Positions 1 through 9,911 of a stretch of 64,000 bases of DNA are shown in pieces (position 1 is the stretch's first letter; each line of letters begins with the position of its first letter). Below the pieces are notes generated by a model, which did not search any database, was not told the origin of the DNA, and saw nothing but the letters and a program-made list of their open reading frames with translations. The position numbers were made by a program, and so were the translations under genes. The stretch is from Janibacter cremeus (GTDB taxonomy: Bacteria; Actinomycetota; Actinomycetes; Actinomycetales; Dermatophilaceae): the NCBI RefSeq assembly GCF_029395675.1, contig NZ_CP115184.1, positions 1,364,001 to 1,428,000 of the forward strand. Reading direction: 5' to 3'.

Positions 1-106
1 CCGCGCACGACCCTTGGAGATGTCGACCAGTCCATCGAAAGGTTGATCCCGGAACCAACCTCCGGCGCGATGTGCCGGCACCCCCGCCACGGCTGGAATC
101 GATGGC

Positions 107-2191
107 ATGACAACCACCCTGCACCCGCACCGCCCCGACGCGACGCCACAGCGGCGCGGGGCGGGCCTCGCCCACCGGCTCACCAGCCGCCGCGGCGCGG
201 CCCTCGTCCTCGTCCTCGCCCTCCTCGTCGTGGGGCCGGCCAGCACGCTCCTCGGCTCGAGCCAGGCTCCGCCCCGTGGCGACAGCTACCCCGCGAGCGC
301 CGAGTCGGCGGTGGTGGCGCAGGAGCTGGAGGGCTTCCCCGACAGCGACGAGGCACCGGTCCTCCTCGTCGCGACGAAGGGGGGAGCTCCCCTCTCCCCG
401 TCCGACCTGTCCGCCGTCGACGAGATGGCCTCGGGTCTGGACGCAGCAGGAGACCCGACGCCGGCGCGACCGTCCGAGGACGGCGAGGCGGCGGTGGTCA
501 CATTGCCGATGCGGTCCCACGAGGCCTCGGACGCGACCGTGCGGATGGTCGAGGACCTCCGCGGCGAGGTCGCCGCGACCACCCCCGACGGGATGACCGT
601 CGAGGTGACCGGCGGGCCCGCGTTCGGCGCCGACACCACGTCCTCCTTCGACGGAGCGAACGTCACGCTGCTCGCCGTGACCATCGGCGTCGTCGCCCTC
701 CTGCTCCTGCTCACCTACCGCTCCCCTGTGCTCTGGCTCGTCCCGCTGACCGTCGTCGCCATCGCCGACCAGCTCGCCGGCACCGTCACCGCGGCCGTCG
801 GTGACTGGAGCGGCCTGCCCTTCGATGCGGGGATCGTCTCGGTGCTCGTCTTCGGCGCCGGCACCAACTACGCCCTGCTGCTCATCTCCCGCTACCGCGA
901 GGAGCTGCACTTCCACGAGGACCACCACGCCGCTCTCGCCTCGGCTTGGCGCGCCACCGTGCCCGCGATCCTCGCGAGCAACGTCACCGTCGTCCTCGCC
1001 CTGGGCACCCTGCTGCTTGCCTCGGTCCCCGGCACCCGCGGCCTCGGCCTCGCCTCGGCCATCGGCCTCGTCATCGCGCTGCCGGCCATCACGCTCGTCC
1101 TGCCGGCAGCCCTCGCGGTGGCGGGTCGCAAGGTCTTCTGGCCCTTCGTCCCGCGGCCGGGGCACTCCCCGGAGCACGACGGAATCTGGGCGAAGCTCGC
1201 CCGTCGCGTCGTCGCCCGCCCGGCCGCCCACCTCGTCGGCGGCCTCGCCCTGCTCGTCGTCCTCGCCTCCGGTCTCTCCGGGGCGAGCGTCGGCCTGGGC
1301 CAGGCGGACTCCTTCCGCACCTCCTCGGAGTCCGTCGACGGTCTCACCACCGTCGGTGAGCACTTCCCCGCCGGGGTGGCCGCCCCCTTCGTCGTCATGA
1401 CGGACAGCCCGAGCACGCTGGCGACCGTCGCCGCGCTCGAGGACGTCGACGGCGTGACCACGGCCGCCCCGGCCGGTGATGACGGGCAGGGACGCACCCG
1501 GATCACCGTCACCGGCGAGCCCGCACCCGGTTCCCCCGCCGGCCTCGACCTCGCAGCGGACCTGCGTGGGGTCGCCCACGACGTCCCGGGCGCCGACGCC
1601 CGGGTCGGTGGCGGGTCCGCGGAGCTGCTCGACGCCCGCTCCGCGGCGGAGAGCGACCTGAGGACGGTCGTCTCGCTCGTGCTGGTCGTCAGCCTCGTCG
1701 TGCTCGTGGTCCTGCTGCGCGCCGTCATCGGCCCGCTGGTGCTGCTCGCGCTCAACGCCCTCAGCGCACTGGCAGCGCTCGGCATGGGCGCGTGGCTCGA
1801 CGAGCACCTCCTGGGCCACCCGGCCCTGGACGTGCAGGTCCCGCTGATCGCCTTCCTCTTCCTCGTGGCCCTGGGGATCGACTACACGATCTTCCTCATG
1901 CACCGGGCCCGGTCGGAGGCAGCCGAGCACGGCACCCGCGAGGGCGTCTCCCGGGCGGTGGCCCGCACGGGCGCGGTGATCACGAGTGCGGGTGTCGTCC
2001 TCGCCGCGGTCTTCGCCGCCCTCGGGGTGCTGCCCCTGGTCGTCCTGGGGCAGCTCGGCCTCATCGTCGGGCTCGGGGTCCTGCTCGACACCCTCCTCGT
2101 GCGCACGGTCGTCGTTCCTGCGGCCACGGCCCTCCTCGGGGACCGCTTCTGGTGGCCGTCGCACGCCGGCCGGGTAGCGTCCCGTCCGTGA
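107..2191 (+). CDS. MMPL family (RND-type) membrane transporter
   Basis: 694 aa integral membrane protein of the MMPL/RND family, which exports lipids, drugs or other hydrophobic molecules in actinobacteria. One TM helix lies near residues 31-50, followed by an extracytoplasmic loop, a block of TM helices, a second large loop (about 385-515) and a second TM block, the duplicated layout of the family. The length is close to that of short actinobacterial MMPL proteins. The ATG at 107 is used because the hydrophobic N-terminus follows it; no strong Shine-Dalgarno is visible. Its TGA overlaps the GTG of the histidine kinase at 2188, so the transporter may be made together with that two-component system. 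The substrate cannot be told from sequence. Confidence 0.9.
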   Translation: MTTTLHPHRPDATPQRRGAGLAHRLTSRRGAALVLVLALLVVGPASTLLGSSQAPPRGDSYPASAESAVVAQELEGFPDSDEAPVLLVATKGGAPLSPSDLSAVDEMASGLDAAGDPTPARPSEDGEAAVVTLPMRSHEASDATVRMVEDLRGEVAATTPDGMTVEVTGGPAFGADTTSSFDGANVTLLAVTIGVVALLLLLTYRSPVLWLVPLTVVAIADQLAGTVTAAVGDWSGLPFDAGIVSVLVFGAGTNYALLLISRYREELHFHEDHHAALASAWRATVPAILASNVTVVLALGTLLLASVPGTRGLGLASAIGLVIALPAITLVLPAALAVAGRKVFWPFVPRPGHSPEHDGIWAKLARRVVARPAAHLVGGLALLVVLASGLSGASVGLGQADSFRTSSESVDGLTTVGEHFPAGVAAPFVVMTDSPSTLATVAALEDVDGVTTAAPAGDDGQGRTRITVTGEPAPGSPAGLDLAADLRGVAHDVPGADARVGGGSAELLDARSAAESDLRTVVSLVLVVSLVVLVVLLRAVIGPLVLLALNALSALAALGMGAWLDEHLLGHPALDVQVPLIAFLFLVALGIDYTIFLMHRARSEAAEHGTREGVSRAVARTGAVITSAGVVLAAVFAALGVLPLVVLGQLGLIVGLGVLLDTLLVRTVVVPAATALLGDRFWWPSHAGRVASRP

Positions 2192-3486
2192 GCACTCCCG
2201 CCGTCCCGGGACCGGCCGCCCGCCAGACCCAGCACACCCGGCCGGCCGGTCCCGTCGGTGTCCCCGGCGAGGAGACCGTGGCCGGCGGCACGGCCCGGTG
2301 GCTGCGGTGGGGCCAGCACGCCCTGCTCGCCGCCCTCGCGGTGGTCTGCCTGACCCGGGCGGTGGCCGCCGGGGTCCACCCGGCCGCGGAGGTCGGGGCC
2401 CTGCTCGCCTTCGTGGCCTGGTACCTCGCCGGCATCCCGGTGGCCCGGCGCGGGGTGAGCGGTCCGGTGTGGTTCGTCGTCCTCACGCTCCTGTGGGGCG
2501 TCCTCGTCCTCGTCTCCCCGGAGAACGTCTGGCTCGCCTTCCCCCTCTGGCTGCTGGCCGGCCACCTGCTGCCCTTGGCCCACGGCGTGCTCATCTCGAC
2601 GGCCGTCCTCGTGGTCGTCGTCGCCGAGCCGGTCCGGCAGGCCGGGAGCACCACCTTCGCCGCGGTCATCGGCCCGTTCATCGGGATGGTGGTCGCGCTC
2701 GGCATCTCGCGGGCCCAGATGGCCCTCGTCCGGGACGGCATCGAGCGCCAGCGGCTCATCGCCTCGCTCTACGCCGCCCAGGAGGAGACGGCCGCACTCA
2801 CCGACGAGCTCGCCCGGGTGCAGCGCGCGGCGGGCGCCACGAGCGAGCGCACCCGCCTCTCCCGGGACATCCACGACGGCATCGCCCAGGGCTTCTCCTC
2901 GATCCTGCTGCTCGCCCGCGCGGCGCGCACCGAGCAGGACCCGGCCCGGGTGCGCGAGCTGCTCGCGCACCTCGCGAGCAGCGCTGCCGAGGGCTTGGAG
3001 GAGTCCCGCCGCGTCGTGGGCGCGCTCGCCCCCGCCGACCTGGACGAAGGGGGTCTGCTCGCCGCGCTCCACCGCGTCACCGACCGCTTCGCGGCGGAGA
3101 GCGGCGTGGCCGCCCGGGTCGTCACCACCGGCGCCGTCCCACCGGTCCCGACCACGACGGAAGTGGCCCTCGTGCGGTGCGTGCAGGGCGCCCTGGCCAA
3201 TGTCCGGGCGCATGCGCGTGCCGGGTCGGTCGTCGTGAGCCTCGACGGGTCCGCCGAGATGGTCCGCGTGGACGTCGTCGACGACGGGCAGGGCTTCGAC
3301 GCCACCGACTGGACGACCCGGGCGCCGCGCTCCGCGGGCGACGGCGGCTACGGCCTGCGCGCCACGCGGGCCCGCCTGCGCGAGCTCGGCGGCGGGCTGG
3401 CGCTCGAGTCGGCACCCGGGGAGGGGACCGCCCTCTCCGCGTGGCTGCCGGTCCACGACCACGCCACCGACGGGGGTGTCCGGTGA
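2188..3486 (+). CDS. Sensor histidine kinase, NarL/HisKA_3 type
   Basis: 432 aa kinase. The N-terminal half carries several hydrophobic segments (about residues 30-170) that form a membrane sensor. A coiled segment follows, then the dimerisation/phosphoacceptor motif RDIHDGIAQG with His229, and a C-terminal HATPase_c domain with DDGQGFD and GYGLRATRAR. This is the HisKA_3 class that pairs with NarL/LuxR-type regulators, and such a regulator is the next gene. The GTG start at 2188 overlaps the upstream TGA. A TAGCGT hexamer at 2175-2180, 7 nt before the GTG, could give an internal leaderless promoter. The signal is unknown; membrane stress sensed for the MMPL exporter is a guess from context. 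Confidence 0.9.
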   Translation: MSTPAVPGPAARQTQHTRPAGPVGVPGEETVAGGTARWLRWGQHALLAALAVVCLTRAVAAGVHPAAEVGALLAFVAWYLAGIPVARRGVSGPVWFVVLTLLWGVLVLVSPENVWLAFPLWLLAGHLLPLAHGVLISTAVLVVVVAEPVRQAGSTTFAAVIGPFIGMVVALGISRAQMALVRDGIERQRLIASLYAAQEETAALTDELARVQRAAGATSERTRLSRDIHDGIAQGFSSILLLARAARTEQDPARVRELLAHLASSAAEGLEESRRVVGALAPADLDEGGLLAALHRVTDRFAAESGVAARVVTTGAVPPVPTTTEVALVRCVQGALANVRAHARAGSVVVSLDGSAEMVRVDVVDDGQGFDATDWTTRAPRSAGDGGYGLRATRARLRELGGGLALESAPGEGTALSAWLPVHDHATDGGVR

Positions 3487-4106
3487 GCGCCCGCGTCGTC
3501 GTCGTCGAGGACCACCCGGTCACCCGGATGGGGCTCATCGCCCTGCTCGGTCAGGAGGATCGGATCACCGTCGTCGGCGAGGCCGCGACCGGTGAGGAGG
3601 CGATCGCGCTCGTCGAGCGGGAGCGCCCGGACGTCGTCGTCACCGACCTGCGCCTCGGCGAGGGTCCCGACGGGGTCGCGGTGACCGCCTCCCTTCGCTC
3701 GCGGGTGGCCGCCCCCGCGGTGCTCGTGCTCACGACCTACGACACCGACCGTGACATCGTCCGCGCGGTGGAGGCCGGGGCCGCCGGCTACCTGCTCAAG
3801 GACACCGACCCGGCGGAGATCACCTCCGCCGTCCTGCGCGCCGCTGCCGGCGAGACCGTCCTCTCCGCCGCGCTCGCGCAGCGGGTCGTCGCCCGCATCT
3901 CCCGCCCGCAGGCACAGCTGTCCGCGCGGGAGGTCGAGATCCTGGCCGCGGTGGCGCGGGGGTTGTCCAACAAGCAGATCGCCCGCGAGCTGGTCATCTC
4001 CGAGGCGACGGTCAAGACGCACCTCGTGCACGTCTTCACCAAGCTCGACGTCGACTCGCGCACCGCCGCGGTCGCCCGCGCCCGCGAGGACGGTCTGCTG
4101 CCCTGA
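3483..4106 (+). CDS. Response regulator, NarL/FixJ (LuxR HTH) family
   Basis: 207 aa regulator. The N-terminal receiver has the acidic pocket VVEDH and the phosphoacceptor Asp55 in VVVTDLRLG, and the C-terminal region (about 140-205) is a LuxR-type helix-turn-helix with LSAREVEIL, GLSNKQIA and SEATVKTHLV. It is the expected partner of the upstream HisKA_3 kinase, with a GTGA overlap at 3483-3486 indicating translational coupling. It would bind DNA after phosphorylation; target genes cannot be read here, but the MMPL transporter two genes upstream is the obvious candidate. Its end faces the next operon 24 nt away. Confidence 0.92.
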   Translation: MSARVVVVEDHPVTRMGLIALLGQEDRITVVGEAATGEEAIALVERERPDVVVTDLRLGEGPDGVAVTASLRSRVAAPAVLVLTTYDTDRDIVRAVEAGAAGYLLKDTDPAEITSAVLRAAAGETVLSAALAQRVVARISRPQAQLSAREVEILAAVARGLSNKQIARELVISEATVKTHLVHVFTKLDVDSRTAAVARAREDGLLP

Positions 4107-4130
4107 CACTCCCTCGGCCGCACGCGTGGA

Positions 4131-4805
4131 TCAACCCGCCACCGGTTTGAGCCGGTAACCCACTCCCCGCACCGTGAGGATGCGCTCGGCGCCGATCTTG
4201 GAGCGGAGCGAGCGCACGAAGACGTCGACGACGTTGGATCCCGGGTCGAAGTCCATGTCCCAGACCATGCCGAGCAGCTGCTCACGGGAGAGGACCTGGT
4301 CGGCGTGCTCGACGAAGGCCTCCAGGAGGGAGAACTCCCGGGCGGTCAGCTCCACCTCACGGTCGGCCGCGCGGGCGGTGCGCCGCCGGATATCGAGGCT
4401 GAGGTCACCGGCGGTCAGGGTCGCCTCCTCGGCGGGTGCGGCGCCCCCTTCGCGCAGTCGCAGCCGGACCCGGGCGAGCAGCTCGGCGAACTGGAAGGGC
4501 TTGGTCATGTAGTCGTTGGCCCCGCCCTCGAGCCCGGTGACCGTGTCATCGACGCCGTCCCGGGCGGTGAGGATGATGACCGGGATCGCGACGCCGTCCG
4601 CGCGCAGGCGACGCAGCACCTCGAACCCGTCGAGCCCCGGCAGTCCCACGTCGAGGACGAGCAGGTCGAAGGCGCCGGTGGAGGCCAGCGCCCATGCCTG
4701 GCGACCGTCGGCCGTCAGCGTCGTGACGAACCCGCTCGCCCGCAGCCCCTTGTCGATGAAGCTGGAGATCTCCTCGTGGTCCTCCGCGATGAGGATGGCG
4801 CTCAT
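4131..4805 (-). CDS. Response regulator, OmpR/PhoB family
   Basis: 224 aa. Receiver domain with IAEDHEE and the phosphoacceptor Asp52 in [10 protein letters not shown], followed by an OmpR-type winged-helix DNA-binding domain (about 128-222) ending [14 protein letters not shown]. It lies directly after the histidine kinase gene: the kinase TAG at 4806-4808 abuts this ATG at 4803-4805. It is the last gene of a three-gene minus-strand operon (Asp-rich membrane protein, kinase, regulator). Known OmpR regulators bind direct repeats upstream of target genes and often of their own operon; I did not identify a convincing repeat. Confidence 0.93.
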   Translation of the reverse strand: MSAILIAEDHEEISSFIDKGLRASGFVTTLTADGRQAWALASTGAFDLLVLDVGLPGLDGFEVLRRLRADGVAIPVIILTARDGVDDTVTGLEGGANDYMTKPFQFAELLARVRLRLREGGAAPAEEATLTAGDLSLDIRRRTARAADREVELTAREFSLLEAFVEHADQVLSREQLLGMVWDMDFDPGSNVVDVFVRSLRSKIGAERILTVRGVGYRLKPVAG

Positions 4806-6295
4806 CTAACCCTCCGCTGTGCTCGGCACCAGGCCGTCCTGGCTGCTGTGGTCGTGCTCGACCGGGATGAGGAGGGTGAAGACCGCACCCTGCCCCGGCG
4901 CGCCGCCCACCCGGACGCGGCCATCATGCCCCTCCGCGATGGCGCTGACGATGGCGAGGCCGAGCCCGGCACCGCTGTGGCGGCGCCCGTCGGGAGGTTC
5001 GCCGTGGGTGAACCGCTGGAAGATGCGCTCCCGGTCGGCGACGGCGACGCCGGGCCCGGTGTCGCCGATGCTGATGGCCAGGGCGTGGCCCAGCTGCGGG
5101 TCGTCGATGAACTCCGACGTCAGGGTGATCGCGTCACCCTCGGTGGTGTGCTGGACGGCGTTCTGCGCGAGCTGGAGCACGGCCTGGGTCACCCGCTCGG
5201 AGTCCAGCCGGGCCTCGCCCTCGGCGATCTGGTCCACCCGCCAGCGGCGGTCGGCCAGCGCCGAGATCTTGGCCTCGAGGGCGACGGTGAGCATGGAGAC
5301 GTCGACGCCCGCGACCGGGCGGATGAAGTCGGGACGGTCGGCCTTGGCGAGGGCGAGCAGGTCGGTGACGATCCGGCTCATCCGGTCCAGCTCCTGGGTG
5401 ACGACGCGCATCGTCCTCTCCCGGGAGACGGGGTCGTCGTCCATGAGCTCGAGGTGACCGCGGATGACCGTGATCGGGGTGCGCAGCTCGTGGCCGGCGT
5501 CGTCGACGAAGCGCTGCTCCGCCCGGAAGGCCTCCTCCAGTCGGTCGAGCATCCGGTTGAAGGTCGAGGCCAGTCCCGACACGTCGTCGTCCCCGACGTC
5601 GATGCGCCGGGTGAGGTCCTGCTCGGTGATCTCCTCGGCCGCCGCGTGGACGAGCCGCACCGGACGCAGCAGTCGGCCGGCGACGACCCAGGAGACCACG
5701 CCCGCGAGGAGGAGGGCGAACACCGAGGCCATCACGAGCATGCGGACGGTCTGGTCCGCCTCGGTCATCGCCGGCTCCGTGAAGAACGTCACCAGGAGCA
5801 CGGCGTCCTCGCCGTCGGCGACCTCGACGATGGTCCGGGCCCACCGCATCTCACCGGCCGGGGTCTCGTGGGTGCCGGACGCGGAGCGTGTGGTCCGCTC
5901 GAGCAGCTCCTGGTCACGGGTGAGGTCGTACGCCTCGGCCGTGGGAGCCCTGGCCCCGCGGGAGATGGTCACGGTGCCCTCGGTGCCCACGTACCCGACG
6001 AGCATCTCGTCGGGGCTGGGCTGCTGCCGGGACAGATAGACCTGCAGGAGGCGCTCGGCCGAGGTGAAGGGACGCGAGGTCTCGGGGTCCACCCCCTCCT
6101 GGGTGAACGTGCGGAACTCCTGGATCTCCTGGGTGACATCGGCGTTGGCACTGTCGGTCACCGACAGGCGCAGGGTCTCGTGCACGACGATGACCACGGA
6201 GAGCAGGGTCACGAAGAGGATGAGCACCATCCAGCCCACGATGGTCTCGCGGGACAGCCGGGGACGGCGTCGCCGCGTGGGCGCCTCAGTACTCA

Positions 6296-6296
<1 letters not shown>
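4806..6296 (-). CDS. Sensor histidine kinase, HisKA/HAMP type
   Basis: 496 aa membrane kinase. TM1 is at about 20-40, an extracytoplasmic sensor domain at about 41-182, TM2 at about 183-206, HAMP at about 207-260, the HisKA box [10 protein letters not shown] with His269, then HATPase_c with QNAVQHT, DTGPGVA and [10 protein letters not shown]. This is the EnvZ/PrrB-like architecture. The ATG at 6294-6296 overlaps the TGA of the upstream Asp-rich protein (ATGA), so the two are translationally coupled. The stimulus is unknown, but the coupling to a protein with a poly-Asp tail makes a cation or cell-envelope signal plausible (inference). Confidence 0.93.
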
Positions 6297-6754
<458 letters not shown>

Positions 6755-6881
6755 GACGCGGCCACGGTGGTGGTGCGGTCTGGACGGATCGTCACGGCGG
6801 GCCCTCGGTCGGTGTGTCGGTGAACCCGACCGTAGGAAGGGGTCATGAGCCGTGCGTGAAGGTCACATGAGGAGATCTTCA

Positions 6882-8219
6882 TCAACCGCGGTCGGGCGGC
6901 CCGTCGGCCACGGGCAGCATCGGGTCCGGCACGGCCCGGGTGAGGAGGTTGACCCCGCGCATGAGGTGGAAGCACACGAGCGCCGCCGCGGTGCCCAGCG
7001 CGATGCCGGCGAACTGCAGCTGGCCGATCTGCCACGTGTAGTCGGCGACGCCGATGATCAGCGCGAGCGCCCCGGTCATGAGGTTGATCGGGTTGCCGAA
7101 GTCGACCCGCGCCTCGATCCAGATCTTGGCGCCGAGGAGACCGATCATCCCGTAGAGGACGGTGCCCGCGCCGCCGAGCACGCCCTGGGGGACGGTGGCG
7201 ATGGCCTCGCCGAACTTCGGCGAGAAGGACAGCAGCAGGGCGACGACGGCGGCCACCCAGTAGGCCGCCGTGGAGTAGACGCGGGTGGCCGCCATGACGC
7301 CGATGTTCTCCGCGTAGGTGGTGGTGCCCGAGCCGCCGCCGCTGCCGGCGAGGGTGGTCGCCAGGCCGTCGGCGATGAGCGCGCGGCCGGTCACCGGGTC
7401 GAGGTCCTCACCGGTCATGGACGCGACGGAGCGCACGTGCCCGACGTTCTCGGCGACGAGGACGAGGACGACGGGGACGAAGAGCCCGGCGACCGCGATG
7501 TCGAGGTCGGGTGCGGTGAAGGTCGGCAGGCCGACCCACCCGGCCGTCTCGACCTTCGCGAAGTCGACCTCGCCGCGCAGCACGGCCGTGAGGTAGCCGG
7601 CAGCGACACCGACGAGGATCGCGATGCGGGAGAAGAGCGTGCGGGTGGCCACCGTGACGAGCACGATCCCGGCGACGGTGACGAGGCCGGTCACCGGGGA
7701 GGCCATGAAGTTGTCCTTCGCGCTCGGGGCGAGGTTGAGGCCGATGAGCGCGACGATCGCACCCGTGACCATCGGCGGCATGATCGCCCGCAGCCACCGG
7801 TCGCCGGCCACCTGGACGAGCACACCGATGAGCGCCAGGGTCAGCCCGGCCATCATGACGCCGCCGAGGGCGGTCGGCAGGTCGTGGCTCTGCGTCGCCG
7901 CGGTCAGCGGCGCGATGAAGGCGAAGGAGCTGCCGAGATAGCTCGGCACCCGGCCGGCCGTGATGACCAGGAAGAGCATCGTGCCGATGCCGCTGAAGAA
8001 GAGCGTCGTCGCAGGAGGAAGGTTCGTCAGCAGCGGCACGAGGAAGGTCGCGCCGAACATCGCCACGACGTGCTGGGCGCCGAGCCCGATCGTGCGGCCC
8101 CACGAGAGCCGCTCGCCCGGCATGACCACCTCGCCGGGCCGGACCGCGCGGCCGTCTCCGTGGAGGGCCCAGCCGAGGCCGAAGGGGGAACGGGTTCCGG
8201 TGTCGGGGCGTCGCGGCAT
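6882..8219 (-). CDS. uraA: Uracil/xanthine permease family (NCS2) transporter
   Basis: 445 aa, many TM helices, NCS2 nucleobase:cation symporter family. The N-terminus has the GLGAQHVVAMFGATFLVPLL signature, and the central region has the conserved GLATTLAGSGGGSGTTTYAENIG segment (read in parts) that lines the substrate site. The closest known function is uracil uptake. The ATG at 8219 is chosen because a TAGCAT hexamer (8227-8232) sits exactly 7 nt upstream, which suggests a leaderless transcript. The gene is a single unit, convergent with nothing and separated by 30 nt from the next minus-strand gene. Substrate could also be xanthine or another base. Confidence 0.88.
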   Translation of the reverse strand: MPRRPDTGTRSPFGLGWALHGDGRAVRPGEVVMPGERLSWGRTIGLGAQHVVAMFGATFLVPLLTNLPPATTLFFSGIGTMLFLVITAGRVPSYLGSSFAFIAPLTAATQSHDLPTALGGVMMAGLTLALIGVLVQVAGDRWLRAIMPPMVTGAIVALIGLNLAPSAKDNFMASPVTGLVTVAGIVLVTVATRTLFSRIAILVGVAAGYLTAVLRGEVDFAKVETAGWVGLPTFTAPDLDIAVAGLFVPVVLVLVAENVGHVRSVASMTGEDLDPVTGRALIADGLATTLAGSGGGSGTTTYAENIGVMAATRVYSTAAYWVAAVVALLLSFSPKFGEAIATVPQGVLGGAGTVLYGMIGLLGAKIWIEARVDFGNPINLMTGALALIIGVADYTWQIGQLQFAGIALGTAAALVCFHLMRGVNLLTRAVPDPMLPVADGPPDRG

Positions 8220-8250
8220 GGGCCGAATGCTAACCGTCGGTGCCGATGCC

Positions 8251-8790
8251 TCAGCGACCGAGGATGCGCGACCAGAAGCCGCGGCCCCGCGGCATGACCA
8301 CCAGCTCGGGCTCGGTCTCCGGGGTGGGCGGCTCCGCACGCAGGGGCCCGACGACCAGGGCCGACCCGGGCGCCGGACCCTCCAGTGTCGTCGGATCGAT
8401 GCTCCAGTCCGCCGCGACACCGGGCAGGTCGTCCCGGGCGAGGTCGACCTCGCGCTGGACGGTGCCGCGCTCGACGAGGAGGCCGTGTCGCGACCCGTCG
8501 TCGGCACGGCCGAAGAGCTGCACCCCGGTGCCGAGCATGGCCGACAGCGTCGTGATCCGTGCCGTGGACGGGTGGGCCACGTCCTGACCGAGGACGAGCG
8601 TCCACCTACCGCCGACCCCCGGCAGCGGGGGCAGCACGGCCGTCGCGTTGCCGAGGGCCTCGCGGACGGCCGCGTCGACCTCGGTCACCCGGCCGCCGGT
8701 GAGGCCGAGCGCCTCGAGGACGACGCCCTGCGCCCGGTCCCGGACGGCCAGCCAGCTCTGCTCCGTGCCGAAGGGCACCAGCGTGCTCAC
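8251..8790 (-). CDS. Hypothetical protein, coupled to a GNAT enzyme
   Basis: 179 aa, no family recognised. It is a soluble, acidic protein with a mixed alpha/beta look, ending in a short basic tail (PRGRGFWSRILGR). No signal peptide or membrane helix is seen. The GTG start at 8788-8790 overlaps the TGA of the GNAT gene (GTGA), so it is made as a translationally coupled partner. Codon usage is like that of its neighbours. I assign no function. Confidence 0.7.
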   Translation of the reverse strand: MSTLVPFGTEQSWLAVRDRAQGVVLEALGLTGGRVTEVDAAVREALGNATAVLPPLPGVGGRWTLVLGQDVAHPSTARITTLSAMLGTGVQLFGRADDGSRHGLLVERGTVQREVDLARDDLPGVAADWSIDPTTLEGPAPGSALVVGPLRAEPPTPETEPELVVMPRGRGFWSRILGR

Positions 8791-9800
8791 AGCGACCTCG
8801 CCATGATCACGCCGTCGCGGTCGTCCCCCGGCGCCACGCGGAGCGCGCCCGGGACCCGGCCGACCTCGGTGTAGCCGTACTGCGTGTAGAACTCCCCCAG
8901 TCCGGTGCCGCCCCGGTAGTCCAGGGTCACCAGCTCGACGCCGCGCTCCCGGGCCGCCCGGTGCACGCCCGCCATGAGGAGTGCGCCGTAGTTGGTGCCA
9001 CGTCGGGCAGGGTCGGTCATGATCCGCTCGATGTTCGCCCCGTGGCGCGTGAGCGGCCCCGTGGAGCCGACGAGGAAGCCGAAGCCGAGCAGCTCGCCCA
9101 GCGGGGAGTTCAGCGACACGCACACGGTGTCGCCGCTCGCCATCCCTGCCGAGTACCCGTCGAGCACCGGCGCGACGTCCTCCTCGGAGGCGCCGGGCAG
9201 GAAGCCCACCGACCCACCGGCCTCGGTGACCTCGAGCCACATGGCGAGCATCGCCTCCCGGGCCCGCGGCGGGGTGCGCTCGGCGACCCGCACGTACGGC
9301 AGCTCCAGGACGTGCCAGTCGCCCTCCTCGGAGGTGTGGTCGAGCTCCGGCACCCGCACCAGGCCCGCGGACCGGACGGCAGAGAGGGTCGCGGCGTCCT
9401 CCGGGGCGATCCGGATGCGCACCGGGAGGTCGGGCAGCCACTCGATCGCGTGTGCGGTGGCCAGGCGCAGGGCCCGCGCGCCGAGGTCCTCGCTGCCGGG
9501 CCCTTCGAGCATGCGCAGGGTGAGCCGGATGAACTCCGCGTGCCCACGCAGGCCGACGAATCCGGCGCTGCTGCCGTGGGCGTCCCGCACGATCCAGGTC
9601 CCGTAGCCGTGCTCGTCCCAGTGCTCCCGCCAGGTGGCGACGATCTGCGCCGGTCGCTCCGCATCGTCGGGGACATCCATCATCCGCGCCACGAGCGTGA
9701 CGTCCTCGTCCACCGGAGCGTGCAGCGCGAGCGCGTCGGTGGTGACGGCGCGGGGCACCGCACGTCGGGCCTCGTTCGTCGTTAACTGCGAGTAACTCAC
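8787..9800 (-). CDS. GNAT family N-acetyltransferase (two-domain)
   Basis: 337 aa from a GTG at 9800. The C-terminal half (about 185-335) shows GNAT features: a strand with LLGFGFLVG, the IMTDPARRGTNYGALLM acetyl-CoA binding loop and a final YGYTEVGRVPG. The N-terminal half looks like a second, degenerate GNAT fold. Substrate unknown. The start is uncertain: an in-frame GTG at 9836 would add 12 residues, and neither has a clear Shine-Dalgarno. It is followed by the overlapping hypothetical gene at 8251-8790. Confidence 0.78.
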   Translation of the reverse strand: MSYSQLTTNEARRAVPRAVTTDALALHAPVDEDVTLVARMMDVPDDAERPAQIVATWREHWDEHGYGTWIVRDAHGSSAGFVGLRGHAEFIRLTLRMLEGPGSEDLGARALRLATAHAIEWLPDLPVRIRIAPEDAATLSAVRSAGLVRVPELDHTSEEGDWHVLELPYVRVAERTPPRAREAMLAMWLEVTEAGGSVGFLPGASEEDVAPVLDGYSAGMASGDTVCVSLNSPLGELLGFGFLVGSTGPLTRHGANIERIMTDPARRGTNYGALLMAGVHRAARERGVELVTLDYRGGTGLGEFYTQYGYTEVGRVPGALRVAPGDDRDGVIMARSL

Positions 9801-9911
9801 GGGCCCATGGTGCCTCAGCGCCTCGTCGATGGCCACGGTGAGGTACTCGCCCTGTTGCGCCGGGATGATCGGGAGCACAATGGCAGGGGGGTCCGACACG
9901 GAGGTCTGACC

